A stretch of 43,758 bases of DNA. It comes from Candidatus Polarisedimenticolia bacterium (GTDB taxonomy: Bacteria > Acidobacteriota > Polarisedimenticolia > Gp22-AA2). The DNA is taken from positions 1 to 43,758 of the forward strand of contig DASYUH010000025.1 of the NCBI GenBank assembly GCA_036001465.1, given 5' to 3'. The notes below the pieces were generated by a model. It was not told the origin of the DNA. It ran no database searches and worked only from the letters and a program-made list of their open reading frames with translations. Positions within the stretch are counted from its first letter, which is position 1, and the number at the start of each line of letters is the position of its first letter. Made by a program: the position numbers and the translations under genes. Positions 1-8,200 of this stretch are shown here, piece after piece.

Positions 1-58
1 GGCTGACGGGGGGGCAAGCGCGGCAGACCCGTTTCTCCCCAAGGCACCGGGGGCGTAG

Positions 59-64
59 TAGAAT
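59..64 (+). promoter_or_regulatory. candidate -10 box upstream of hicB
   Basis: TAGAAT matches the sigma-70 -10 consensus at five of six positions. No good -35 lies at the right distance. Transcription from it would start near base 70. That would place the upstream in-frame ATG at 63 inside the promoter and favours the ATG at 87 as the hicB start. Confidence 0.3.
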
Positions 65-86
65 GGCGGGTACAGGGAGCCGACCT

Positions 87-299
87 ATGAGCCGAGAATT
101 CAACGTGATCATCGAGCGCGACGCAGAAGGCTACTACGTGGGTTCCGTTCCTGCCTTGAAGGGGTGCCACAGCCAGGCTAAGTCCTTGGACGAGCTGATG
201 GTTCGCATCCGCGAGGCTATCGAGCTTTGTCTTGAAGCCCAAGGTGACAAGCTGGAGCCGCTCGACTTCGTCGGCGTCCAGAAGGTCACCGTTGGCTGA
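87..299 (+). CDS. hicB: HicB-family antitoxin
   Basis: This 70-residue protein has the compact HicB-like fold signature: a basic first strand with FNVIIERDAEGYYVGSVP, the turn ALKGCHSQAKSLDEL, then a helix rich in REAIELCLEA. The family neutralises HicA mRNA-cleaving toxins by direct binding. It lacks the extra C-terminal ribbon-helix-helix or HTH domain that longer HicB proteins use for DNA binding, so autoregulation, if any, must work differently. The start at 87 is chosen because GGGAG lies about 8 bases upstream; an in-frame ATG at 63 has no such site. The stop overlaps the start of the toxin gene (TGATG at 297-301), so antitoxin is made first and the two are coupled. Identification is by pattern, and the family call is firm. 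Confidence 0.85.
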   Translation: MSREFNVIIERDAEGYYVGSVPALKGCHSQAKSLDELMVRIREAIELCLEAQGDKLEPLDFVGVQKVTVG

Positions 300-529
300 T
301 GGCCCGGCTTCCCAGATTGACTGGCAAGGAAGTCATCGCGGCGCTGCAACGGGTTGACTTTGAGGTGGCACGCGTCAAGGGTAGCCACCATTTTCTACGA
401 CACCCGGACGGTCGCGTGACGGTTGTCCCCGTCCACGCGGGCGAGATTATCGGTCCGGGACTGCTGGCGAAGATTCTTCGCGACTGCGACCTGACCCGCG
501 AGAAATTCCTCGAGCTCTGTCGCGGGTGA
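299..529 (+). CDS. hicA: HicA-family mRNA interferase toxin
   Basis: This 76-residue basic protein has the HicA (YcfA) double-stranded-RNA-binding-like fold pattern: an N-terminal LTGKEVIAALQRVDF helix, the strand-turn VKGSHHFLRHPDGR carrying the catalytic histidine (His30 or His31 in GSHH), then VTVVPVHAGEIIGPGLLAKILRD. HicA cleaves mRNA independently of translation and is inhibited by HicB. Its ATG overlaps the antitoxin stop by one base. The order here is antitoxin then toxin, the reverse of the canonical hicAB locus but common for this short HicB class. All expected motifs are present, so the pair looks intact. Confidence 0.88.
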   Translation: MARLPRLTGKEVIAALQRVDFEVARVKGSHHFLRHPDGRVTVVPVHAGEIIGPGLLAKILRDCDLTREKFLELCRG

Positions 530-560
530 CACGAGTCGAACTCGCTCCGCTGCTGGCACC

Positions 561-577
561 CTGAGCCAGGGGCTCAG
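561..577. repeat. 7-bp perfect hairpin after hicA
   Basis: CTGAGCC and GGCTCAG form a perfect 7-bp stem around AGG, 32 bases past the hicA stop. The flanking CCCTGAGCC...GTCGAAG resembles the CCCTGAGC-GTCGAAGGG palindromes scattered between genes in many GC-rich bacteria. There is no U-tract, so it could slow transcription or stabilise the 3' end rather than act as a classical terminator. No gene is seen in the rest of 530-692. Confidence 0.4.
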
Positions 578-692
578 TCGAAGCACCAGCCGGCCGTCTC
601 GAGACCCCTGGTCCATATCAAGAGGTATGGCCGGGTGCGCTTCGGCCACTCCGAGCTGACGGGGGCAAACAACTCGAGACAGCATCCTTATC

Positions 693-714
693 TGTGAGTA
701 CATTGTGATTACAT
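693..714 (+). promoter_or_regulatory. tandem 11-bp direct repeat, candidate operator
   Basis: TGTGAGTACAT (693-703) is followed without a gap by TGTGATTACAT (704-714), differing at one base. It ends 16 bases before the start of an AbrB/MazE-type gene and is much more AT-rich than its surroundings. MazE/AbrB antitoxins usually bind their own promoters, so this is a reasonable autoregulatory site. That role is inferred from position. Confidence 0.4.
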
Positions 715-730
715 CGTTCGGAGATCAGCC

Positions 731-943
731 ATGAAGGCGCGCCTCGTCCGAATGGGCAACTCTCGAGGAATTCGCGTCCCGAAGCCTCTGATGGAACAGA
801 CCGGCTTGGAAGAGGACGCGGAGATCGTGGTGGGTCGCTCTCGCGCAGGGTGGGTTGAAGCGTTTCGGACCATGGCCGGGCACGGTGACGACGAGTTGCT
901 CGATGAAGCCCGATCCACTCGCTGGGACGAGGACGAATGGTAA
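731..943 (+). CDS. AbrB/MazE-type antitoxin, orphan and apparently shortened
   Basis: The 70-residue protein opens with the swapped-hairpin AbrB motif MKARLVRMGNSRGIRVPKPL and continues to an acidic C-terminal tail (DELLDEARSTRWDEDEW) of the type MazE uses to block MazF. Compared with family members as I know them (about 80-85 residues, ending EWEW), the second strand of the AbrB hairpin (the xDGxIVIRP region) seems to be missing between EIVV and RSRAGW. No MazF or PemK toxin follows; a sulfatase starts exactly at the stop codon (TAATG at 941-945). It could be a decayed antitoxin or one that acts in trans. The family call is solid, but function is doubtful. Confidence 0.75.
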   Translation: MKARLVRMGNSRGIRVPKPLMEQTGLEEDAEIVVGRSRAGWVEAFRTMAGHGDDELLDEARSTRWDEDEW

Positions 944-2325
944 TGGCGGTAAAACCCGCCATCCGGGCGCTCGCCGCGGTCGCCATCCTTCTGATGACCG
1001 CCTGTGACGGTCGCCGGCGACCGAACATCGTCCTGATTGTGGCCGACGACCTGGGTTACGCGGACATCGGCGTCCACGGCAGCCGGGACATTCCAACGCC
1101 GAACATCGATCGGATCGCTCGCGAAGGGATTCGCTTCACAGACGCCTATGTCAGCGGCCCCTATTGCAGCCCGACGCGAGCAGGTCTCATGACGGGCCGG
1201 TATCCGCAACGGTTCGGCTACGAATTCAACCCCGATGGATCCCCGGATTTCGGATTGCCCCTGACCGAGACGACGATCGCGGACAGGCTGAAGGCTGCCG
1301 GTTACCGCACGGCCCTGTTCGGCAAATGGCATCTCGGCTCGGCGGATCGATTGCACCCGATGCGTCGCGGATTTGAAGAGTTCTACGGGTTCCTCGGCGC
1401 CGACCATTCGTATATGAATGTCGACTATGTCGATGTGGGCACGAATCTGCCCGACCCGCTGCTGGACGGCATGACGCCCGCCCCGTCGGTGACGTACCTC
1501 ACGGACGCGCTCGGCGATCGGGCCGTCCGCTACATCGAGCAGCACGCGTCGGAGCCGTTCTTTCTCTATCTCGCGTTCAACGCCGCCCATGTGCCGATGG
1601 AAGCGCCCGAGAAGTACCTCGATCGCTTCCCGGACATCGCAGACCCGACGCGCCGCACCTATGCCGCCATGGTGGCCGCGATGGACGATGCGATCGGGCG
1701 AACGCTGACCAGCCTGCGCGATCAGAAGCTTGAAGAGACAACGCTGGTGATTTTCCTGAACGACAACGGCGGACCGACGATGCCGACGACGACGGTCAAC
1801 GGGTCGAGCAACGCTCCCCTGCGCGGATCGAAGCGGCAGACCTGGGAAGGCGGCATTCGCGTCGCGTTCGCGATGTCGTGGAAAGGGCACCTCGACGCGG
1901 GGCGGGTGGATCACAGGCCGATCATTCAGCTCGACGTCGTGCCGACCGCGCTTGCCGCCGCGGGCGTGGCGACGAACGGAGCAGCGTTCGACGGCGTCGA
2001 TCTCCTGCCGTTTCTGACCGGCGCAGCGCAAGGCGCCCCGCACGACACGCTGTATTGGCGCCTGGGCGGCACGATGGCGATTCGCCGGGGCGATTGGAAG
2101 CTGGTCAAGACTCGCGACGGCCCGCTGGTCGACGTCGATCCCTCGACGCTGACCGACCTTTCGGAAGCCGGTCTCTACAATCTCTCCGAAGACATCGGCG
2201 AGACCCGGAATCGGGCGGCCGATCGGCCGGACAAGGTGAAGGAGCTCAGTGACTCGTGGCAGCAGTGGAATCGCCAGCTGCCCAAGCCGTTGTGGGGACC
2301 TCGACCAGGGCCGAGCAAAGACTGA
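943..2325 (+). CDS. sulfatase (arylsulfatase family), probable lipoprotein
   Basis: This 460-residue type I sulfatase hydrolyses sulfate esters through a formylglycine made from Cys75 in the signature CSPTRAG. The N-terminal metal-site motif PNIVLIVADDLGYADIG (about 27-43), the FGKWHLG motif (about residues 125-131) and the DNGG motif near 270 all support an intact catalytic domain. The N-terminus is hydrophobic and ends LLMTAC, a plausible lipobox, so the enzyme is probably anchored outside the cytoplasmic membrane. Start 943 is chosen because GAGGA at 929-933 is 9 bases upstream; the ATG at 937 is too close. The start overlaps the AbrB/MazE stop. No formylglycine-generating enzyme is in the window. 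The substrate cannot be told from sequence. Confidence 0.92.
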   Translation: MAVKPAIRALAAVAILLMTACDGRRRPNIVLIVADDLGYADIGVHGSRDIPTPNIDRIAREGIRFTDAYVSGPYCSPTRAGLMTGRYPQRFGYEFNPDGSPDFGLPLTETTIADRLKAAGYRTALFGKWHLGSADRLHPMRRGFEEFYGFLGADHSYMNVDYVDVGTNLPDPLLDGMTPAPSVTYLTDALGDRAVRYIEQHASEPFFLYLAFNAAHVPMEAPEKYLDRFPDIADPTRRTYAAMVAAMDDAIGRTLTSLRDQKLEETTLVIFLNDNGGPTMPTTTVNGSSNAPLRGSKRQTWEGGIRVAFAMSWKGHLDAGRVDHRPIIQLDVVPTALAAAGVATNGAAFDGVDLLPFLTGAAQGAPHDTLYWRLGGTMAIRRGDWKLVKTRDGPLVDVDPSTLTDLSEAGLYNLSEDIGETRNRAADRPDKVKELSDSWQQWNRQLPKPLWGPRPGPSKD

Positions 2326-2349
2326 GGCCGTCGAACTACCACGGCCGGT

Positions 2350-2619
2350 TTACTTCACCACGATATAGCAGCATCCCTCAATATCGCAGCCGTCGTAGGG
2401 CAGCGGGCAGTCAGCCGGGACGACGCACGTGTACTGGCAGCCTGGGCCTTCCTGACAGGTCACGTCGTCCGAGCAGATCTCGGGCAGGTCGAGGAGCGGC
2501 GGCGTGGTGCCCGGCGGGCCGGGCAGGCAGCCGCCGAGCACCGTGCGGGCCGACGGCTCCCGCTCTGCCGCGTGCCCGCCGGTTGACGCCCCTCGCTTCG
2601 TCGAGATAAACTGCGCCAT
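2350..2619 (-). CDS. possible small Cys-rich protein
   Basis: A minus-strand reading frame, convergent with the sulfatase, ends in a segment with ten cysteines in about 40 residues (ICSDDVTC, GPGCQYTC, ADCPLPYDGC, EGCCYIVVK). Such spacing is unlikely for a random shadow frame and resembles Cys-rich tails of secreted proteins in the same genome style. The first half (Arg/Ser/Pro-rich) looks less convincing, no ribosome binding site precedes either possible start (2619 or GTG at 2646), and there is no signal peptide. It may be the surviving 3' end of a decayed gene. It is the only coding signal in the 331-bp gap between 2326 and 2657. Confidence 0.35.
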   Translation of the reverse strand: MAQFISTKRGASTGGHAAEREPSARTVLGGCLPGPPGTTPPLLDLPEICSDDVTCQEGPGCQYTCVVPADCPLPYDGCDIEGCCYIVVK

Positions 2620-2657
2620 CACAGACGAACGCAGTCGTCCAACCACGAGGGGGAGCC

Positions 2658-4403
2658 ATGATCGACCGCCGGCCCGCAGCGGGTACGTTCGCTGCTTTCG
2701 CCCTTATCTCAGTCCTGTTCAGTCCATTTTCTGGCCCGGGGGCGCTCGCGGCGGACCCCACTCCCGCCGATGCCGATCTGGCCTACCACCATGCTCCGAT
2801 CCACTATCAGGACACCGACAGCACCAACGCCAGAGCCGATTTCATCTCGGCCTTCAGCTACGACGGGAACTTCGACGCCGAGGACAACTGGGACCACCTC
2901 GAATTGTTCCAGCAGTTCGCGCATGCCTATCACTCGGTCGTCGAGACCTGCACGCACTACTTCATCGACTACGGTTTCTTCCACCCCAGGGACTGGACGG
3001 ATTCGAGCTTCGATCAGGAGCATGAAAACGACATGGAGGGACTCCTGGCCGTCGTCCGCAAGCCGGCGGGGGCGACCGATCCCCCGCTGGGCCGGCTCGA
3101 AGCGCTCGTGACCGTTTTCCACACTGACTTCTATTCCTATACGCCCGCCGACAGCCCGCTCGTCGGCAAATACGAGGACATCGACGGGACCGTCACCCTG
3201 CAGTCGTTCAATGGCTCCGGGCATCCGCTCACCGCGCAGCAATCAAAGGGGCACGGGCTCAAGGTTTGGCCGTACATCGACGATTTCACGGGCGCGGAGG
3301 ACCAGGACGGCGTGATCTACTTCCCCACCGGCGCGGGCGAGGTGCCAGGCTCCGGGAACGACCGGGAGGTCGGGTACGGGCTCATTTCGTTTTTCGACGC
3401 CGGCGGCCTCTGGGAGCGGCAGATCCTGGAATCCGGAAGGAGCCGTGACGCCTCGCTGAGCTTCGCGTCATGGGGGCATTTCAAGGGGAACGAGAGCGGC
3501 GGCTGCGGCGACGGCATTACCGTCACCTGCTCCACCGACAGCGCCTCTCCCCCGTGGGGATGGGACGACGGAGACGACGGCCCGACCTTCGCCGGCGAGA
3601 TGGCGCTCGATCCGGCTCACCTCGTGGACATGTACTTCGACCACGGAGCGGGCGGCGGCAGCTTCGGCCAGGCGTACGTCCGCAATCGGTATCTCGAAGA
3701 CCTCAGGACCGCCGGCTACACTTCGGCCTTCCTGCCACGCGGCATGTCCGGCTCTCTGGATCTCGATGCGATGTACGCCAAGCTGGTCGGCCTCGACGGG
3801 GACGCGGACGGGTTGGAGAGCTGCGCCGAGATCAGCCTCGGCACCGACCCGAAAGATGCCGACTCCGACGACGACGGCCTCCTCGACGGCCTTGAAGTCC
3901 TGAGCCTGGGAACCGATCCGCTGCAGCAGGATTCGGACGGCGACGGCATCGACGATGGGGACGAAGACGCCGACGGCGACGGAGTCTCCAACGCCGACGA
4001 GATCGAGCAGGGGACCGATCCGGCCTCCGGCGACAGCGACGGCGACGGGCTGCCCGACGGCCTGGATCGGGATCCGACGGTCGCCGACCGCGACGGTGAC
4101 GGACTGGTCGATGGCCGCGACGTCGAATTCGTTCAAACCGCCGTGGCGGGGCTCCCTTCCGACAGCTTCATCCCTGCCGGCGGCGGGACCCAGCACGCGA
4201 TCGAATCGGTTCTCGAGGACGTCGAATCGCTTCTGCTCGTGGGAGACGTGAATGGGGCCCTGCGCAAGCTCATGGATCTGCGCCGGCGCCTCGACGGCTG
4301 CGGCACCCGGCCGGACCGGAACGACTGGATCCTGGACTGCGCGGCCCAGGTTAGCATCCGGTCGCTCATCGACCTCCTGGTGACGAACCTCGGCGGGGCG
4401 TGA
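2658..4403 (+). CDS. secreted protein with TSP3 calcium-binding repeats
   Basis: The 581-residue product starts with a signal peptide (hydrophobic core about residues 10-30, cleavage after ALA). Residues 35-375 form an unnamed globular domain with HYFIDYGFFHPRDW, EHENDMEG and DNDGPTF-like acidic loops; I recall similar Vps62-like proteins in other bacteria but assign no function. Residues 375-500 contain at least five D-x-D-x-D-G repeats alternating with GTDP, the TSP3 pattern that binds calcium and makes a rigid stalk. The last 85 residues are helical with Cys-rich ends (VLEDVESLLLVGDVNGALRKL), resembling the FIMAH-type C-terminal domain of secreted bacterial proteins. GGGGGAG lies just upstream of the ATG. 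It is probably a cell-surface or extracellular protein. Confidence 0.82.
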   Translation: MIDRRPAAGTFAAFALISVLFSPFSGPGALAADPTPADADLAYHHAPIHYQDTDSTNARADFISAFSYDGNFDAEDNWDHLELFQQFAHAYHSVVETCTHYFIDYGFFHPRDWTDSSFDQEHENDMEGLLAVVRKPAGATDPPLGRLEALVTVFHTDFYSYTPADSPLVGKYEDIDGTVTLQSFNGSGHPLTAQQSKGHGLKVWPYIDDFTGAEDQDGVIYFPTGAGEVPGSGNDREVGYGLISFFDAGGLWERQILESGRSRDASLSFASWGHFKGNESGGCGDGITVTCSTDSASPPWGWDDGDDGPTFAGEMALDPAHLVDMYFDHGAGGGSFGQAYVRNRYLEDLRTAGYTSAFLPRGMSGSLDLDAMYAKLVGLDGDADGLESCAEISLGTDPKDADSDDDGLLDGLEVLSLGTDPLQQDSDGDGIDDGDEDADGDGVSNADEIEQGTDPASGDSDGDGLPDGLDRDPTVADRDGDGLVDGRDVEFVQTAVAGLPSDSFIPAGGGTQHAIESVLEDVESLLLVGDVNGALRKLMDLRRRLDGCGTRPDRNDWILDCAAQVSIRSLIDLLVTNLGGA

Positions 4404-4461
4404 GCTGTGCCCCTTGCGTGGAGGAAAAGCGCCGTTCGCCGGCGAGTCATGAGGTGATGCC

Positions 4462-4569
4462 ATGATTCCGAAGAGTGCCCGCACCAGATTGCGGGACGGC
4501 GTCTGGATGCTGTTCTTTCTCGCGTGGCCGGCGCCGGAGTCGGTGCTGGCACATGCGAGTTCTGCTTGA
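4462..4569 (+). pseudogene. 5' remnant of a secreted protein (signal peptide only)
   Basis: An ATG with a strong GAGGTG Shine-Dalgarno directs 35 codons that read like a complete signal peptide: basic start (IPKSARTRLR), hydrophobic core (VWMLFFLAWP) and ESVLAHA cleavage region. A TGA then follows. The mature protein is missing; the frame runs into the DUF5615 fragment beginning at 4553. This looks like a gene start joined to unrelated DNA, probably at about base 4550. Confidence 0.45.
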
Positions 4570-4660
4570 CGAGTGTGTGCCCCGACGGCTCCGTGACGAC
4601 CTTCCCGCTCACGAGGTTCGCACCGTTCCCGAAATGGGCTGGGCATCCGAGGAGAACGGG
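4553..4660 (+). pseudogene. DUF5615 PIN-like toxin, 5' fragment
   Basis: The frame from ATG 4553 encodes MRVLLDECVPRRLRDDLP followed by HEVRTVPEMGWAS, the characteristic N-terminus of the DUF5615 (Mut7-C/PIN-like, COG4634) family, whose acidic LLDE residues belong to a presumed nuclease site. Homology ends after about 36 codons (near base 4660), where a typical member would continue for 70 or more residues through a VDRNLE-type motif. The frame then runs to a stop at 4702 through sequence that belongs to a DUF4160 fragment on the other strand. No Shine-Dalgarno precedes this ATG. It is broken and presumably non-functional. Confidence 0.7.
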
Positions 4661-4664
4661 CGAC

Positions 4665-4838
4665 GCCATTCCAGGCCTCCAAGAGTCTCGCCCCATTCTT
4701 GACCACGAGCCTCTCGATCCTTCGCAACTCCACGGCCCCGAAGCCTGTTACCCGCGCAAGCGCCACCGGCTGTAGCCAAAACTTTGCCAGATACCGATCG
4801 CGTTGGACATGGATGTGCAGGGGCTCCGTTCCCTCGTT
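4665..4838 (-). pseudogene. DUF4160 protein, internal-to-C-terminal fragment
   Basis: On the minus strand, 58 codons read NEGTEPLHIHVQRD, then LAKFWLQPVALAR, then FGAVELRRIERLV and LLEAWNG. These are the landmarks of DUF4160, a small family often next to DUF2442 in toxin-antitoxin-like pairs. The N-terminal strand expected before NEG (an RFFFYS-type motif) and the normal stop after LLEAWN are both absent. It abuts the DUF5615 fragment tail to tail in opposite orientation, indicating a rearrangement point near 4660-4665. Confidence 0.7.
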
Positions 4839-5186
4839 GCGCCGCCCTTTCGCGTCGAGGCTGAGCGCTACGGACAGTGGCCTGATCATGACGTCGGTCC
4901 GGCGCTACACCCTGTCTTCCGCGTCTTCCGCCACGGCGCTGCGCGCAGCGCATCATTATTCATACCCGCTCGTCAATTCGCTGCGCCGCTTCGTTTGCGG
5001 GGAGGACGCGCCGCATACCGGGCCCTGGCCGACCCGGTCCCGTGGGACCGGCCGTGGCCGGATGCTCACGCCGCGCCATACGTGTCGCAGCCCGGACGTT
5101 TTCCATCCGCTCGTGCGACTAAAGGGGGCGGGCGGTTCACCAGGTGCTCCGGGCCGCTTGAACTGCACCTTTCTCCACCTTTTTTA
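4839..5186. other. non-coding stretch with no recognisable gene
   Basis: None of the open frames here has a convincing start, codon pattern or recognisable motif. The region holds an 18-base near-palindrome (listed separately) and ends in a T-rich run just before a promoter. It probably combines gene debris with the upstream regulatory region of the large operon that follows. Confidence 0.5.
5034..5051. repeat. inverted repeat, 8-bp arms with 2-base centre
   Basis: CCGGTCCC and GGGACCGG flank GT. The perfect arms could bind a dimeric regulator or form a stable hairpin. It sits about 135 bases upstream of the -35 box of the promoter at 5187. There is no U-tract, so a terminator role is less likely. 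Confidence 0.4.
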
Positions 5187-5215
5187 TTGACTGCACCCCG
5201 GGGTGGGGGTATTTA
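5187..5215 (+). promoter_or_regulatory. sigma-70-type promoter of the 5273-17305 gene cluster
   Basis: TTGACT (5187-5192) and TATTTA (5210-5215) are separated by exactly 17 bases. A T-rich run lies directly upstream of the -35 and may act as an UP-like element. The predicted transcript start near 5222 leaves a leader of about 50 bases before the ATG at 5273 and rules out the alternative TTG start at 5228. Confidence 0.6.
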
Positions 5216-5272
5216 GGCAACAAAACCTTGCCCTTCGACTCCATTTTCGCCCGCAAGGGACGGGGGGAACTG

Positions 5273-8200
5273 ATGCTGCATCGGACTCTTCGCGCCGCCG
5301 CCACCACCGCGTTCATTCTCCTGGCCGCCGCATCGCTCGCGGGGCCGGCGTTCGCCCACAACCCGGCGGAGGTGCACCGGGCGCTCGGGGCGATGGAGGT
5401 CACCCAGTCGATCCAGACCCTGCCGCAGCAGGGGCTGGCGTCGAGCGTGCCGCTGACGGCCCACAAGCCCACGACCATCCGCGCCTACATCGAGGGGACG
5501 CGGCTCACGCACGTGCTGTTCGGCCACTTTCCGGACTTCACGCCGATCTCGGTGGACGGGACGCTGACGATCAAGCAGGGAGGGTCGACCATCGCGACCC
5601 TGGCGGCGACCAACGGGCCGATCTCGGTCACTCCCTGGCTGTCCGCCAATCCGGCGAGCGCCAACAGCAGCCTGAACTTCGACTGGGCGTTCCCGCCGAA
5701 TGGCACGGTGAGCCTGGAGCTCGACATCACGACCAGCCCGGCGTCGATCACCGCCACCGATCCGCCGGCGCAGATGGTCACGTTCGTCCACAACCAGCGC
5801 CTGCGGATCGAGGGGGTGCGGCTGCAGTTCGACCACGACAACAACCCGGCCACGCCGCCGACCAAGACGCCGGACCCGGCGCTGGTGGCGAACGGGCTGG
5901 ACTGGTTCCGCAAATCGGGGCCGATCGCCCCCTGCAAGCTGCAGTACTGGGTCAACCCGACGCCGCTGCAGTGGACGTCCGATCTCTCGAGCACCGTCGA
6001 CCCGGGGGGCGTCCTGCGCTCGACCCTGGCCGGCATGCGGGTTCAGGGCTCGACGACCTACGACCAGGCGTACGGCTGGTGGCAGGGGGGCGTCTCGGGG
6101 AACGGCAACTCGTCGCTCCCGGGCTCCTGCGCCTCGACCATCGGGCGCGGGGCTTACGGGAACACCGACCCGACGCGGCACCAGAGGACGTTCACCCACG
6201 AGCTGTACCACAACTATCATCAGGTGCACTACGCGGACGGCGCGCCGGACGTGAACTGGGCGTGCGACGCCCACCCCGGGCTGGACACGAACAGCGGCCA
6301 GCTGGGCCTGGTCGGCTGGGACACCTCGACCGGGACGCCGGTCCCCTCGACCAAGCTGGACGTCATGGTCCCGGGGCAGGTGACCTCGGCGGCGTGGCAG
6401 GACTCGGCCCGCTACTCGATCATGTGGAACAAGTGGGACGACCCGGGGCCGGAGTCGCTCTTCGACACGTGCCACTTCAACTGGTGGCAGGCCTTCCCGC
6501 TCGAGACCTTCCTGCCGTTCGGGCCGATCCTGACCTCGGAGGAGAACCTGCCGAACGTCGACTTCATCCTGGTGACCGGGGGGATCGATCCGTCCCGCGT
6601 GGGGAAGCTGCACCCGGCCTGGCGGCTGAAGCGGCCGATCCCGCCCGACCCGCCCGAGGGGTTCCGCGAGGGGGACTTCGCCGTGCAGCTTCTCGGGCTG
6701 CAGGGGCAGATCGTCGACGAGCGGCGCTTCTTCGCTGACTTCGACGACCCGGACGGCGACGGGCACAACCAGTCCGATTACGCCTTCCTGATGCACATCG
6801 CGACACCGCTCGGCCCGACCGGGGCGCTCAACCTGAGCGAGATCCGGCTGATGGACCTGGCGAGGGGCGCGCTGCTTTCGTCGATTCGCCTCACGCCGGG
6901 CGTGCCCGCCGTGCAGATCCTGAGCCCCGATCCGCGGCAGACGCCGGTCTTGAACCAGCCGTTCGAGATCCGCTGGGCCGCCTCGGACGCCGACGGCGGG
7001 CCGCTGACCTACGCCGTGCAGTACAGCCCGGACAACGGGCAGCACTACCTGGCCCTGGCGAACAACCTGACGCAGCCGTCGTATATCGGCGACCCGGCCA
7101 TCCTGCCGGGGGGCGCGCACATCGTCCTGCGCGTGCAGGCGTCCGACGGCTTCAACGTCGGCGAGGCGACGGCCGGCACGTTCCAGGTCCCGCGCAAGGC
7201 GCCGCAGGTGTTCATCCACTCGCCGGCGGAAGGCTTCCCGCCCGACCCCGTCATGCCGATCTTCGCGGAGTGCCGCGGGCTGATCCTGGTCGGATCCGGG
7301 ACGAGCCCGGACGATGGGGCGCTCCCCGGCGATATGCTGGAGTGGTCGGACGACATCCAGGGACCGCTGGGCCGCGGCTACCTGCCTCCCGGCCCCTGCC
7401 TGACGGCCGGGATCCACAAGATCACCCTGACCGGCACGGACAAGGCGGGGCGGCAGGGGACGGCGTCGATCCAGGTCAAGGTCGTGCCCCCCGGGCTGGA
7501 CAGCGACGGCGACGGGACGCCGGACTACGCCGATCGCTGCGGGGTCAATCCGGGCCCGCCCGGGAACGACGGCTGCCCGTACGCGCCGGACGCCCTGCCG
7601 CTCGACGTGAGCGTGCAGATCAACCCGGGGCCGCCGGGCGGGCAGTTCACCAGCTTCTTCGACGTCTTCTTCGACGTGACGATCACCAATCCCCGGCCGG
7701 CCGACGTGATGATCGAGACGCTGCACGTCTCGAGTTTCGTTCCGGGCGACAGCCTGTCCATGATCGACCTGCCGCTCCCGACCCTGCTCGGCCCGGGGCA
7801 GTCGCAGACCTTCAGGTACTCCTTCTTCGACGTGTTCGTCCCGCCCAGCCCGATCGTGTACGGCGACTACGCCGCCGTGTTCGAGCCGATGGCCGGGCCG
7901 AACAACCCGCTGGGCCACGGCGGGGTCGGGTTCCAGGTCGTGCCGTCTCTCGCCGCGCGCTGCAAGCCGATGCAGGTCGGCGGACCGCTCGGCTGGTCGG
8001 TCAAGGCCCCGATGCCCGACGGCCGCGAGGGGGCCGCCGGGGTGATCATCGGCGACAAGATCTTCGTGACGCACGGCGAGCGGGCCGGCTTCCCCGACAC
8101 GTCCACCAACTTTGTCTACGACATCCCCTCGAACACCTGGGGGGCCGCCGCCTCGGCGCCGCTGCGGCGGGCCGAGCTGACCGGCGTCTGCATCGAGACG

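Noticed and set aside
63-86. Upstream ATG of hicB at 63
   Set aside because: It overlaps the -10 box TAGAAT and has no ribosome binding site; ATG 87 has GGGAG at good spacing.
2326-2349. Terminator after the sulfatase
   Set aside because: No stem with a following U-tract; the convergent ORF begins to overlap immediately.
5228-5272. TTG start 45 bases upstream of the giant gene
   Set aside because: It would add charged residues before a complete signal peptide and lies within a few bases of the predicted transcription start.
5213-8074. 953-codon open frame on the minus strand opposite the giant protein
   Set aside because: It is a mirror of the real gene caused by high GC in codon third positions; the translation is Arg/Gly/Val-rich with no domain pattern or signal. 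The same applies to the minus frame at 8732-12547.
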